DNA from: an uncultured Clostridium sp.
GTDB taxonomy: Bacteria; Bacillota; Clostridia; TANB77; CAG-508
Length of the DNA stretch: 33,913 nt
Assembly: GCA_948441945.1 (NCBI GenBank)
Contig: CAOJQV010000013.1
Coordinates: 1-33,913 of the forward strand
Direction: 5' to 3'
Numbering within the stretch: position 1 is the first letter of the stretch; each line of letters opens with the position of its first letter. A model generated the notes under the pieces. It ran no database searches, was not told the origin of the DNA, and saw nothing but the letters and a program-made list of their open reading frames with translations. The position numbers and the translations under genes were made by a program. Positions 27,394-33,913 of this stretch are shown here, in pieces.

Positions 27394-27894
27394 CTAACTT
27401 TCTATATTATTTACAAGAATTGAATTTATTCCGTTATTCCTTAAAATATCAATAGTATCTTGCCTATCGTCTATAAATAATATTTCTTCTAACTTACAAT
27501 CATTAAGTTTTTGTATTATTTTTACACCATCAACTTTTAATTCTTGAGAAGCAGTAGATATAACTTCAATATCATCACCATAATATTTATTAATAAAGGA
27601 TTGTTTTGCTTTTAAATGAAATGAAAATTTCATTCCTGATAAGCAATACATTTTAATACCTTTAGTTCTTAAATCAATAATAAAATTATATAATGGTTCT
27701 GATTTTATACACGTTTCAATATCTTCATAAAAAGTATTTGGGTTTTGATAAGCATTTAAATAATAACCTAGATATTTATCTTCACTTTCTCTACGATGTT
27801 TACAAAAATCTTTATCTTTATGTACTGCTAATGTATCATCAAAATCAAAAATAACTACTTTAATATTTTCTAAATTAATATTTTTTATTTTCAT
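27394..27894 (-). CDS. HAD-superfamily phosphatase-like protein
   Basis: A 166-residue protein. Motif I is FDFDDTLAVH, with nucleophile Asp and the catalytic DxD in place. A Ser in CLSGM serves as motif II. A Lys about 10-20 residues later (HLKAKQSF) and motif IV FIDDRQDTI complete the HAD fold. There is only a small cap insertion (about residues 25-70, with CKHRRESEDKYLGYY). The substrate is unknown; a small phosphorylated metabolite or nucleotide is likely. It is monocistronic, starts at the ATG at 27894 with GAGGTAAAAT upstream, and is isolated between 6S RNA and tRNA-Met. Confidence 0.8.
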   Translation of the reverse strand: MKIKNINLENIKVVIFDFDDTLAVHKDKDFCKHRRESEDKYLGYYLNAYQNPNTFYEDIETCIKSEPLYNFIIDLRTKGIKMYCLSGMKFSFHLKAKQSFINKYYGDDIEVISTASQELKVDGVKIIQKLNDCKLEEILFIDDRQDTIDILRNNGINSILVNNIES

Positions 27895-28151
27895 ATTTTA
27901 CCTCTACTATTACTATTTTTATTGATAATTATACTAGATTTTGTAAGGCTTTACAATAACTTTAACTATTTTTTTTTAATTAGTAAGAAGCTATGTAGAT
28001 GAGAGTGTGGCAAAACGATAGTGACAGCCACGCTACCTATATGTAATACGGGAGTAACTTTAAATAAAGAAAACTATATAATACAGATATATCAGTAAAT
28101 ACAAGAAAAGGTATAAATGTAAAATACTTAAGCTAAATTATCAGCATAAAA
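27895..28151. other. Gene-free stretch between the HAD gene and tRNA-Met
   Basis: I see no gene. A weak stem GTGTGGC/GCCACGC (about 28004-28035, one G-T pair) is the only structure noticed. The rest is A/T-rich filler that must carry the HAD gene promoter. No consensus promoter could be placed with confidence. Confidence 0.35.
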
Positions 28152-28192
28152 TAAAAAATGTTCTTATGGAGCGCTAAATCCCATAAAAACAT
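28152..28192 (-). terminator. Terminator of tRNA-Met
   Basis: On the minus strand ATGTTTTTATGG pairs with CCATAAGAACAT (one G-T pair), followed by TTTTTTATTTT, six bases after the tRNA CCA. Confidence 0.85.
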
Positions 28193-28198
28193 CTATAC

Positions 28199-28275
28199 TG
28201 GTAGCGACGGTGGGATTTGAACCTACGACCTGCCGGGTATGAACCGGATGCTCTAGCCAACTGAGCTACGTCGCC
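28199..28275 (-). tRNA. tRNA-Met (CAU), elongator
   Basis: A 77-nt cloverleaf on the minus strand. The acceptor is GGCGACG/CGTCGCT with a G1-U72 wobble, as in the B. subtilis elongator Met tRNA. The D stem is GCTC/GAGC, the anticodon loop TTCATAC and the T loop TTCAAAT. CCA is encoded. Two stem positions do not pair: T27-C43 in the anticodon stem and A51-C63 in the T stem. The rest is normal, so it is probably functional but slightly degenerate. Confidence 0.92.
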
Positions 28276-28327
28276 ATATTCAATTGCGATATTTATTATA
28301 TATTTAGTTTGTAGATTTGTCAAGATG

Positions 28328-28359
28328 AAAATACAAGAAAATCAAATTTCTTGTATTTT
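28328..28359 (-). terminator. Terminator overlapping the stop of the 28358 gene
   Basis: AAAATACAAGAAA and TTTCTTGTATTTT form a 13-bp perfect stem with a six-base loop, starting at the stop codon of the small gene on the minus strand. Confidence 0.7.
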
Positions 28360-28660
28360 ATCTTCCTTCAAAACTTTTTTCTTCTACTACTTCTTTTTCA
28401 GTTCTTTGTACCTCTATTCTTCTATCTTGAACTTTTGCATTAACTTTATTTGTACCAAATGCAGATTTTTTATCAACAGGTGGTTTTAGCATGTCTAATA
28501 AATCATTAATACGTCCAGTATCTCCAGCTGCTTCAATCTTTTTTATTTCTTCTTCTATTTTTGATTCTTCTTTATTTCCATTACCTGCTAAAGTTTCCCA
28601 AATTATTAATAAAGGATTTTTTCCTTTTACATTTACATTTACATTCATATTCATATTCAT
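28358..28660 (-). CDS. Small unknown protein with Asn-Met/Asn-Val repeat at the N-terminus
   Basis: A 100-residue protein, family not recognised. I chose the ATG at 28660 because AGAGG lies seven bases upstream. The longer frame upstream has no ribosome site. The first residues read MNMNMNVNVNVKGKNP, encoded by six tandem copies of ATGAAT/GTAAAT-type hexamers. A short hydrophobic patch (LLIIWETLAG), a Glu/Lys helix (EESKIEEEIKKIEAAGD) and DLLDMLKPPVDKKS follow. The C-terminal third is charged. No membrane span or enzyme motif is seen. The hexamer run could slip in replication. It lies between tRNA-Met and mtnN on the same strand, with its own terminator. Confidence 0.65.
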   Translation of the reverse strand: MNMNMNVNVNVKGKNPLLIIWETLAGNGNKEESKIEEEIKKIEAAGDTGRINDLLDMLKPPVDKKSAFGTNKVNAKVQDRRIEVQRTEKEVVEEKSFEGR

Positions 28661-28752
28661 ATTTTTACCTCTTTTTAACAAATATATGCTTATTATAACA
28701 TATTTCTCTGTAAATATCAATACTTTTATAATATTTTTTATGTATACCTGTT

Positions 28753-29442
28753 TTAGAAAAATTTTGCTAGTATCTCACTACATCTCTTAGATGCTAATTT
28801 TACAAATTCATCAAATACTATAGCATTATTCCCATTTGGAGTATCAGATATACTTTTAATTACAATAAAAGGTATTTTGTCTAAATAACACACTTGAGCA
28901 ATTGCTGCACCTTCCATTTCTACACAGTCTGCATTAAATTTTGAGCGTATTTTATCTTTCATTTTTATATCTGTACAAAATATATCACCAGATGCTATTG
29001 TTCCTACATTTATTTTATAAGATTTATCTTCAATTTTATTTGCTGAATTTCTAAATTTATCTATTAATTCTTTATCTGTGTATATATAATCACCTACACC
29101 TGTTATATATCCTTTATTATGATTAAATGCTGTTATATCAAAATCATGTTGTATTAATTTATCTGCAATAACAATATCTCCTATACTTAGTTCTTCATTT
29201 AATGCTCCTGCTGAACCAACATTAATTATCTCTTTTACGTCTAGTTTATCTATTAATATTTGAGTTGTTCTTGTTGCATTAACTTTACCTACTCCAGATT
29301 CAACAATAATTATATCTGTTTGATTTATGCATCCTTCAAAATATTGTATATTGTAAATTTCTTTTTTGTTTATATTAGTCATTATTTTTAATATTTCGTC
29401 AAGTTCTTCTTTCATTGCTACTATAATTCCTGTCTTTTTCAT
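28753..29442 (-). CDS. mtnN: 5'-methylthioadenosine/S-adenosylhomocysteine nucleosidase
   Basis: A 229-residue nucleosidase that cleaves MTA, SAH and 5'-deoxyadenosine, feeding methionine salvage and removing radical-SAM by-products (useful beside HemW and RlmN). GIIVAMKEELDEI at the N-terminus, ESGVGKVNA, NVGSAGAL and the C-terminal EMEGAAIAQVC and SISD follow the family order. Glu12 and the SISD Asp are the catalytic residues. CGGAGGAAAC precedes the ATG at 29442 by seven bases. It has its own promoter and is transcribed away from the ribosomal operon's terminator. Confidence 0.95.
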   Translation of the reverse strand: MKKTGIIVAMKEELDEILKIMTNINKKEIYNIQYFEGCINQTDIIIVESGVGKVNATRTTQILIDKLDVKEIINVGSAGALNEELSIGDIVIADKLIQHDFDITAFNHNKGYITGVGDYIYTDKELIDKFRNSANKIEDKSYKINVGTIASGDIFCTDIKMKDKIRSKFNADCVEMEGAAIAQVCYLDKIPFIVIKSISDTPNGNNAIVFDEFVKLASKRCSEILAKFF

Positions 29443-29469
29443 ATTGTTTCCTCCGTTTCAATTTTTATT

Positions 29470-29498
29470 ATTATACTATCAATTTTATACATAATCAA
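29470..29498 (-). promoter_or_regulatory. Sigma-A promoter of mtnN
   Basis: TTGATT (29493-29498), a 17-bp spacer and TATAAT (29470-29475) on the minus strand, about 28 bases before the mtnN ATG. Confidence 0.75.
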
Positions 29499-29518
29499 GT
29501 TTTCTTCAAAAATAAAAA

Positions 29519-29549
29519 TGTGCCAAAAAGGGACGTCCCCTTTGGCACA
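29519..29549 (-). repeat. TGNNNCA/GGGACG palindromic repeat acting as operon terminator
   Basis: One 31-bp unit bounded by TGTGCCA and TGGCACA, with AAAAGGGACGTCCCCTT inside. Flanking A and T runs (ATTTTTATTTTT on the minus strand) make it a good intrinsic terminator for the rpmG-to-rplL operon. It starts 11 bases after the rplL stop. Confidence 0.9.
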
Positions 29550-29560
29550 CTTTTTATTAA

Positions 29561-29929
29561 TTATTGTAATTCAACAACAGCTCCAACTTCTGCAAATTTA
29601 GCTTTTAAGTCTTCTGCTTCTTCTTTAGAAACGTTTTCTTTAACTGTTTTTGGTGCTCCATCTACTAAGTCTTTAGCTTCTTTTAATCCTAATCCTGTAG
29701 CATCTCTTACTACTTTGATTACTTTAATTTTTTGGTCTCCAGCTTCTGCTAATACAACATTGAAAGATGATTTTTCAGCTGCTGCATCTCCTCCAGCTAC
29801 TGCTCCAGCTACTGGTGCAGCTGCTGCTACTGCAGATACTCCAAATTCTTCTTCTATAGCTTTTACTAAGTCTGCTAATTCTACTACTGTCATTTTTTTG
29901 ATTTCTTCAATCATTTCTTCTTTACTCAT
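29561..29929 (-). CDS. rplL: 50S ribosomal protein L7/L12
   Basis: A 122-residue stalk protein that recruits translation GTPases. The N-terminal dimer domain ([21 protein letters not shown]), the Ala/Gly hinge ([19 protein letters not shown]) and the C-terminal domain ([20 protein letters not shown] and [15 protein letters not shown]) are all normal. It follows rplJ with a 54-base gap. The rpoB gene, which usually comes next, is not here; a palindromic-repeat terminator and mtnN follow instead. Confidence 0.98.
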   Translation of the reverse strand: MSKEEMIEEIKKMTVVELADLVKAIEEEFGVSAVAAAAPVAGAVAGGDAAAEKSSFNVVLAEAGDQKIKVIKVVRDATGLGLKEAKDLVDGAPKTVKENVSKEEAEDLKAKFAEVGAVVELQ

Positions 29930-29983
29930 TTTAAAATCCTCCTAAATATTTTTTATTTTTATTCTACATTTATTTACTTAAAA

Positions 29984-30517
29984 TTAAGCTTCTGCTTCTG
30001 CTGTAGATTCAGTTGCAGAATTTGTTTCTTTTTGAACTCTTACTTGGTCAATTGCAACTGCAAATTTTTGAATATTTGCAAGCAATGCTCCAGCAAGCAT
30101 AGATAGTAATGTTTCTTTTGATGGTAGTTTTGCAATTGTTACAATTTCTTCTGCTGTCATTACTTTTCCTTCTAAAACTCCACCTTTAATTTTGTAATAT
30201 TCGTTATTTTTTGTAAATTCATAAATTGTTTTAGATGGTTCTAAGTAGTCTTCTGCTGTCATTATAACTGCTGTTGGTCCTACTAACTTGTCTTCTAATC
30301 CTTCTATTCCAGCCTCTAATAATGCTCTTTTTGTTATATTGTTTTTAATAACTGAATATTCTGCATTACATTTTCTTAAATCAGCTCTTAGATTTGTTAC
30401 ATCTTCAACATTTATTCCTCTGTAATCTGTTAAAAGTACTAATTTAGCTTCTTTTATTTTATTAGCTAATTTTGTTACTTCTTCTTTCTTTTGATTTAAA
30501 ATTTTTTCACTTGCCAC
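29984..30517 (-). CDS. rplJ: 50S ribosomal protein L10
   Basis: A 177-residue stalk base protein that carries L7/L12 dimers. The start is GTG at 30517, nine bases after AGGAGG. KLVLLTDYRGINVEDV, NNITKRALLEAG and LAGALLANIQKFAVAIDQV match. The C-terminal tail is rich in Ala/Glu/Thr. It represses its own leader RNA (30556-30668) when in excess. Confidence 0.97.
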   Translation of the reverse strand: MASEKILNQKKEEVTKLANKIKEAKLVLLTDYRGINVEDVTNLRADLRKCNAEYSVIKNNITKRALLEAGIEGLEDKLVGPTAVIMTAEDYLEPSKTIYEFTKNNEYYKIKGGVLEGKVMTAEEIVTIAKLPSKETLLSMLAGALLANIQKFAVAIDQVRVQKETNSATESTAEAEA

Positions 30518-30555
30518 TTCTTTTCACCTCCTGATTTTTTCATGTATCAAATTAA

Positions 30556-30668
30556 ATTTAAAAACACTCTTTATATCCTAAACCAAGATTATAAAGAGTG
30601 CTTTAATACACTTATACTTATAACCTCGGTAGGACTTATTTTATTTTGCCTACTGTCTTTGGCTTAAT
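30556..30668 (-). promoter_or_regulatory. Ribosomal protein L10 leader with attenuator
   Basis: The minus strand between rplA and rplJ carries the hallmark CCTACCGAGGTTATA, preceded by GACAGTAGGC that can pair with its CCTAC. It ends in a hairpin CACTCTTTAT/ATAAAGAGTG (30565-30600) followed by TTTTTA. This is the Firmicutes L10 leader: L10(L12)4 binding favours the terminator hairpin and lowers rplJL expression. Confidence 0.85.
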
Positions 30669-30673
30669 TTATT

Positions 30674-31360
30674 CTATTTTTGAGCTATGAAAATTCCAGG
30701 TCCCATAGTTGTTGTTACAGAAATACTTCTAATATATTGTCCTTTTGCTGATACTGGTTTTGCTTTAATAATAGCATTCATTATTGTTTCATAGTTTTCA
30801 GCTAATTTATCTGTTCCAAAAGATACTTTTCCAAATCCTAAGTGAATAATATTTGTTTTGTCTAATCTATATTCTACTTTACCAGATTTAATTTCATTAA
30901 TAGCTTTTGTAACATCCATTGTAACTGTTCCTGATTTTGGGTTTGGCATTAATCCTTTTGGTCCTAATACTTTACCTAATCTTCCTACAACTCCCATCAT
31001 ATCTGGTGTTGCAACTACTACATCATAATCAAACCAGTTTTCATTTTGAATTTTTGGTATTAATTCTTCTGCTCCAACAAAGTCTGCTCCTGCTTTTTCT
31101 GCTTCTTCTGCTTTTGGTCCTTTTGCAAATACTAATACTTTTTGTGTTTTTCCTGTACCATTTGGAAGTACTACTGTACCTCTTACTTGTTGGTCTGCAT
31201 GTTTTGAGTCTACTCCTAATTTAACATGTAATTCAACAGTTTCATCAAATTTTGCTTTTGGCATTTTTTCAATTATTTCTAAAGCTTCTTTGATTTCATA
31301 TTCTTTGTTTTTTTCAACTAATTTTGAACTTTCAGCATATCTTTTTGCTAATTTTTTCAT
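30674..31360 (-). CDS. rplA: 50S ribosomal protein L1
   Basis: A 228-residue L1 stalk protein that binds 23S rRNA near the E site. [46 protein letters not shown] and the C-terminal [11 protein letters not shown] are the classical motifs. AAAGGAGG lies eight bases before the ATG. An 87-bp gap to rplK holds GAGCATAGCTC near the ribosome site, a possible L1 feedback site. Confidence 0.97.
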   Translation of the reverse strand: MKKLAKRYAESSKLVEKNKEYEIKEALEIIEKMPKAKFDETVELHVKLGVDSKHADQQVRGTVVLPNGTGKTQKVLVFAKGPKAEEAEKAGADFVGAEELIPKIQNENWFDYDVVVATPDMMGVVGRLGKVLGPKGLMPNPKSGTVTMDVTKAINEIKSGKVEYRLDKTNIIHLGFGKVSFGTDKLAENYETIMNAIIKAKPVSAKGQYIRSISVTTTMGPGIFIAQK

Positions 31361-31447
31361 TTTTTTACCTCCTTTGGTTCTAACGAGCTATGCTCTCCCA
31401 ATTATTATAATTATATAAAAATGTATATGTTGACAATTTTAGATTGT

Positions 31448-31876
31448 TTAGTCAACAACTACTACACCCATAGAACGAGCGGTACCTTCAACCATACTCA
31501 TAGCTGTTTCTAATGTAGCAGCATTTAAGTCTGGCATTTTTTGTTCAGCTATTGCTTTTACTTGTTCTTTTGTTATTTTAGCAACTTTATCTTTATTTGG
31601 TTTTCCTGAACCTTTTTCGATTTTTATTGATTTTTTAATTAGAACTGCAACTGGTGGAACTTTTGTTATAAAGTCAAATGATTTATCTTTATAAACTGTT
31701 ATTACAACTGGTATAATCATTCCTGGTTGGTTTGCTGTTCTATCATTAAATTCTTTTACGAATTGCATAATGTTAACACCGCTTGAACCTAATGCTGGTC
31801 CTACTGGTGGTGCTGGTGTTGCTTTACCAGCTTCAATTTGTAATTTAATATAATTTGAAATTTCTTTTTCTGCCAT
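31448..31876 (-). CDS. rplK: 50S ribosomal protein L11
   Basis: A 142-residue protein of the GTPase-associated centre. [22 protein letters not shown] and [13 protein letters not shown] at the N-terminus are highly conserved, and the C-terminus ARSMGVVV is normal. It follows nusG by 30 bases with AGGAGG before the ATG. Confidence 0.98.
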   Translation of the reverse strand: MAEKEISNYIKLQIEAGKATPAPPVGPALGSSGVNIMQFVKEFNDRTANQPGMIIPVVITVYKDKSFDFITKVPPVAVLIKKSIKIEKGSGKPNKDKVAKITKEQVKAIAEQKMPDLNAATLETAMSMVEGTARSMGVVVVD

Positions 31877-31906
31877 TTTATTGGCACCTCCTCTAATTTT
31901 TGCATA

Positions 31907-32443
31907 TTATTGAACTTTTTTAACTTGAGAGAATTCAAGTTCTACTGGTGTCTCTCTTCCAAACATAGATACTAGAACTTTTACTTTATGTTTTTCTTTA
32001 TTAATTTCTTGAACAGTTCCTACAAAGCCTTCAAATGCTCCATTCATTACTTCAACTTGTTCATTTAATTCATAATCAACATTTATTTGAGATTCATCAA
32101 ATCCCATATTTCTAATTTCATCATCTGTTAATGGAATTGGGTCTGTTCCTGAACCAACAAATCCTGTAACACCTCTTGTATTTCTTACTATATACCAAGT
32201 TTCTTCTGTTACAATCATTTTGATTAAAACATATCCTGGAAAAACTTTCTTTAAGTTAGTCTTTCTTTTTCCATCTTTTATTTCTATTTGTTCCTCCATA
32301 GGAACTATGATGTCAAAGAAATATTCTTCTAGTTCTCTATTTTTTATAGTCTTTTCTAAGTCTGTTTTTACTTTATTTTCGTATCCTGAATATGTATGCA
32401 CAACATACCATCTAGGATTCATATCATAATCTTTTTGAGACAT
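31907..32443 (-). CDS. nusG: Transcription termination/antitermination protein NusG
   Basis: A 178-residue RNA polymerase pausing/elongation factor. The NGN domain starts NPRWYVVHTYSGYENKV and contains FPGYVLIKM and RNTRGVTGFVG. The KOW domain near the end has VMNGAFEGFVGTVQEINKEK. Length and motifs are normal. It overlaps no neighbour and follows secE by 34 bases. Confidence 0.98.
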   Translation of the reverse strand: MSQKDYDMNPRWYVVHTYSGYENKVKTDLEKTIKNRELEEYFFDIIVPMEEQIEIKDGKRKTNLKKVFPGYVLIKMIVTEETWYIVRNTRGVTGFVGSGTDPIPLTDDEIRNMGFDESQINVDYELNEQVEVMNGAFEGFVGTVQEINKEKHKVKVLVSMFGRETPVELEFSQVKKVQ

Positions 32444-32477
32444 TTGTTTAGGCCTCCTTTGATTTCTTATTTAATTA

Positions 32478-32819
32478 TTATTCTTGTACAGTATTACTTT
32501 CTTCTGCTGTATTTTCACTACTGTTTATATTATTTGCTTCATCTATTATTACATTTTCTTCTGCATTTACTGTATTTTCGTTTGACGCTGAATTACTTAC
32601 ATGTTGTTTAATTTTGTCAATACCATATTCATTAATTAATTCAAATGTAAAGTCTAACGCAAATACAATAATTGTAGTTATTACTACAATTGCTAATACT
32701 GCTACTGTATTATTAAATAACTGTTTTGGTGTTGGCCAAATTACTTTTTTTATTTCTGCTTTAAAACTTTTCATAAAGCTTGTTTTATCTTTATTATTTT
32801 TATTTTCTTTTTTAGCCAT
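32478..32819 (-). CDS. secE: Preprotein translocase subunit SecE, with acidic tail
   Basis: A 113-residue protein. The core (about residues 13-70) is normal SecE: FMKSFKAEIKKVIWPTPKQL, then one membrane helix VAVLAIVVITTIIVFALDFTF. Beyond residue 70 there is an unusual 40-residue extension rich in Asn, Glu and Ser (NTVNAEENVIIDEANNINSS). Single-helix SecE is usually about 60-75 residues. With the standard topology the tail would lie outside the membrane. It sits between rpmG and nusG, the standard order. Confidence 0.95.
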   Translation of the reverse strand: MAKKENKNNKDKTSFMKSFKAEIKKVIWPTPKQLFNNTVAVLAIVVITTIIVFALDFTFELINEYGIDKIKQHVSNSASNENTVNAEENVIIDEANNINSSENTAEESNTVQE

Positions 32820-32861
32820 TTTGTTTCCTCCCTAAAATAGCTTTTGTCTTATTTTATCTTT

Positions 32862-33026
32862 TTATTTTGTTTCTTTGTGTGTTGTACGTTTTTTACAAAA
32901 TTTACAATACTTAACTAATTCCAATCTATCAGTATTATTTCTTTTGTTTTTTGATGTCATATAATTTCTGTTTTTACATTCTGTACATTCTAATATTATA
33001 TTTTCTCTTGGTCCTTTTGCTGCCAT
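32862..33026 (-). CDS. rpmG: 50S ribosomal protein L33
   Basis: A 54-residue zinc-binding L33. The start [10 protein letters not shown] at 33026 lies nine bases after GGAGG; an in-frame ATG at 33050 is rejected. The zinc motif is complete, with CTEC and CKFC. The C+ form is typical of Firmicutes with enough zinc. It is the first gene of the operon. Confidence 0.95.
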   Translation of the reverse strand: MAAKGPRENIILECTECKNRNYMTSKNKRNNTDRLELVKYCKFCKKRTTHKETK

Positions 33027-33104
33027 TTTAATACACCTCCGAATTACCATACTTTTATTTTTAAACGATGTGACCGTATGTCCGTAATATACATACGCTA
33101 AAAT

Positions 33105-33133
33105 ATTTTACCACTTTTTTCCGTTTATGTCAA
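33105..33133 (-). promoter_or_regulatory. Near-consensus sigma-A promoter of the rpmG-to-rplL operon
   Basis: TTGACA (33128-33133), a 17-bp spacer and TAAAAT (33105-33110) with TGG before the -10. The leader of about 70 bases contains a short stem GTATG/CATAC. Confidence 0.88.
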
Positions 33134-33183
33134 TGAATTTAATTAAAAAAGATTCTAAATTTTTTAAATTTCTTGTCATAATT

Positions 33184-33750
33184 TTATTTTTTCTTTTTCT
33201 TTACAGAAAAGCCGAATTTTCCTAGTTTCTTCCCCATTGAATAATATCCGCCATTTGCATAAGAAATTAAGTTACATTTAGATATATCAAATGCACCTTT
33301 TTCATCTATATACTTTTTATCACTATTAATTGCTAATACCTCTGCAATAAACATAGTATGACTTCCTAGTTCTTTTATTTCTTTCACTTTACATTCTACA
33401 GAAACTGGACTTTCTTTAATCATTGGACATTGAACAAAATTTGCTTTTTCTTTATGCAAATTCATTTCTTTAAATTTATCTACTTTTTCTCCACTTTTTA
33501 CACCACACCAATCAGTTGCTTTTACTAAGTCTTTTGTAGTTAAATTAATTACAAATTCTCCTTGTTTTTTTATTAATTTGTAAGAATATCTTGTTGGTCT
33601 AACTGATATGTATACCATAGCTGGATTTGTGTTTATAATCCCTGTCCAGGCTACTGTTATTATGTTTGATTTTTCCATTGTCCCACAACTTACCATTACT
33701 GCTGGTATTGGATATAAAAATGTTCCTGGTTTCCATGTTACTTTACTCAT
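33184..33750 (-). CDS. Flavin reductase-like FMN-binding protein
   Basis: A 188-residue protein of the flavin reductase (DIM6/NTAB, FMN-binding split barrel) family. VTWKPGTFLYPIPAVMVSCG and NIITVAWTGIINTNPAMVYISV are the typical barrel start. KKQGEFVINLTTKDLV and TDWCGVKSGEKVDKF form the central part. The C-terminal tail is rich in lysine. In anaerobes such proteins bind FMN and may reduce flavin or serve in oxygen or electron-transfer reactions; the substrate is not known. It lies downstream of a 5S rRNA gene on the same strand, separated by a terminator. CTTTAAGGGGATAAG serves as its ribosome site. Confidence 0.9.
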   Translation of the reverse strand: MSKVTWKPGTFLYPIPAVMVSCGTMEKSNIITVAWTGIINTNPAMVYISVRPTRYSYKLIKKQGEFVINLTTKDLVKATDWCGVKSGEKVDKFKEMNLHKEKANFVQCPMIKESPVSVECKVKEIKELGSHTMFIAEVLAINSDKKYIDEKGAFDISKCNLISYANGGYYSMGKKLGKFGFSVKKKKK

Positions 33751-33775
33751 TTCTTATCCCCTTAATATATAACTT

Positions 33776-33839
33776 AAAAAATAGAAAGACTACAAATTAA
33801 TACTTTCAATAAATTTCTAATACTAATTTCTGGTCTTTC
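33776..33839 (-). terminator. Terminator of the rRNA operon
   Basis: On the minus strand GAAAGAC (33833-33839) pairs with GTCTTTC (33784-33790), with a long A/T-rich inner region, followed by TATTTTTTAAG. It lies about 20 bases after the 5S 3' end. Confidence 0.6.
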
Positions 33840-33855
33840 CTTAAAATAAAAAAAT

Positions 33856-33913
33856 CTAGCGACAACCTATCTTCCCAGCAGGGTAACCCACAAGTATTTT
33901 CGGCACACTTAGG
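33856..33913 (-). rRNA. rrf: 5S rRNA, 3' part (5' part beyond window)
   Basis: Read on the minus strand from the right edge: GTGTGCCGAAAATACTTGTG, then GGTTACCCTGCTGGGAAGAT and AGGTTGTCGCTAG. This is the conserved 3' half of bacterial 5S rRNA (helices IV and I, with GAAAATACTT and GGGAAGATAGG). About 58 of roughly 117 nt are in the window. An rRNA operon must extend to the right. Confidence 0.9.

Noticed and set aside
27243..27455. 70-codon plus-strand frame in the gap after 6S RNA
   Set aside because: It overlaps the HAD gene end, has no ribosome site, and its amino-acid composition is typical of A/T-rich noise.
29520..29945. 141-codon plus-strand frame opposite rplL
   Set aside because: It is a mirror of the Ala-rich L7/L12 coding sequence and has no start signals.
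31361..31447. A sigma-A promoter between rplK and rplA (TTGTCA with a TATAAT-like box)
   Set aside because: The spacing to the best TATAAT is about 21 bp and nearer matches are poor. The gap is better explained as a leader in a continuous operon.

Overview
The window is very A+T-rich (by eye about 70% or more). It carries an endospore-former gene set: spoIVA, sigK with a pro-sequence, and whiA in a Clostridia-type context. The L33-SecE-NusG-L11-L1-L10-L7/L12 operon has a Firmicutes L10 leader. Together these point to a low-GC, spore-forming Clostridia member, perhaps an uncultured gut lineage. Genus cannot be fixed from the sequence. TGA is used as a normal stop.

Layout. 1-2.6 kb: the end of an integrated element, with a TnpV-like gene cut by the window edge, a large serine recombinase and a small unknown gene, abutting a tRNA(CAU) at 2.73 kb. 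2.9-4.5 kb: an unknown coiled-coil protein and a TetR regulator, divergent from a Lon-like ATP-dependent protease (4.7-7.1 kb). 7.15-8.9 kb: a DUF4363/DUF421 membrane pair and a small holin-like membrane protein. 9-12 kb: a UDP-sugar pyrophosphorylase of the UAP/UDPGP type and spoIVA. 12-18.1 kb: a decaying stretch holding a DUF84 NTPase, a Nudix gene with an in-frame TGA, a metallo-beta-lactamase gene with a deletion, a second Nudix gene, a HAD remnant, and a two-gene ABC exporter. One exporter half is frameshifted, and so is a small ORF in front of the pair. 18.2-23 kb: a housekeeping operon prmC-whiA-hemW-rlmN-araC from a clear sigma-A promoter. 23-25.8 kb: an unknown gene of less A+T-rich composition, a DUF368 lipid-carrier transporter and a CNNM/CorC-type protein. 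25.9-27.1 kb: sigK and 6S RNA. 27.4-29.4 kb: a HAD phosphatase, tRNA-Met, a small repeat-headed protein and mtnN. 29.5-33.1 kb: the ribosomal/transcription operon from a near-consensus promoter. The right edge holds a flavin reductase gene and the 3' end of a 5S rRNA, so an rRNA operon continues beyond the window.

The most interesting non-genic signal is a family of short palindromic repeats at gene 3' ends (7561-7677, 8892-9030, 20078-20149, 29519-29549). Most units are 31-32 bp. They share a GGGACG core and are bounded by a heptamer of the form TGNNNCA facing its own reverse complement. The three middle bases differ from unit to unit, but the two ends change together. Several copies supply stop codons or final codons of the neighbouring gene, and one acts as the terminator of the ribosomal operon. 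They resemble REP/BIME-like elements. No CRISPR array or defence cluster was seen.
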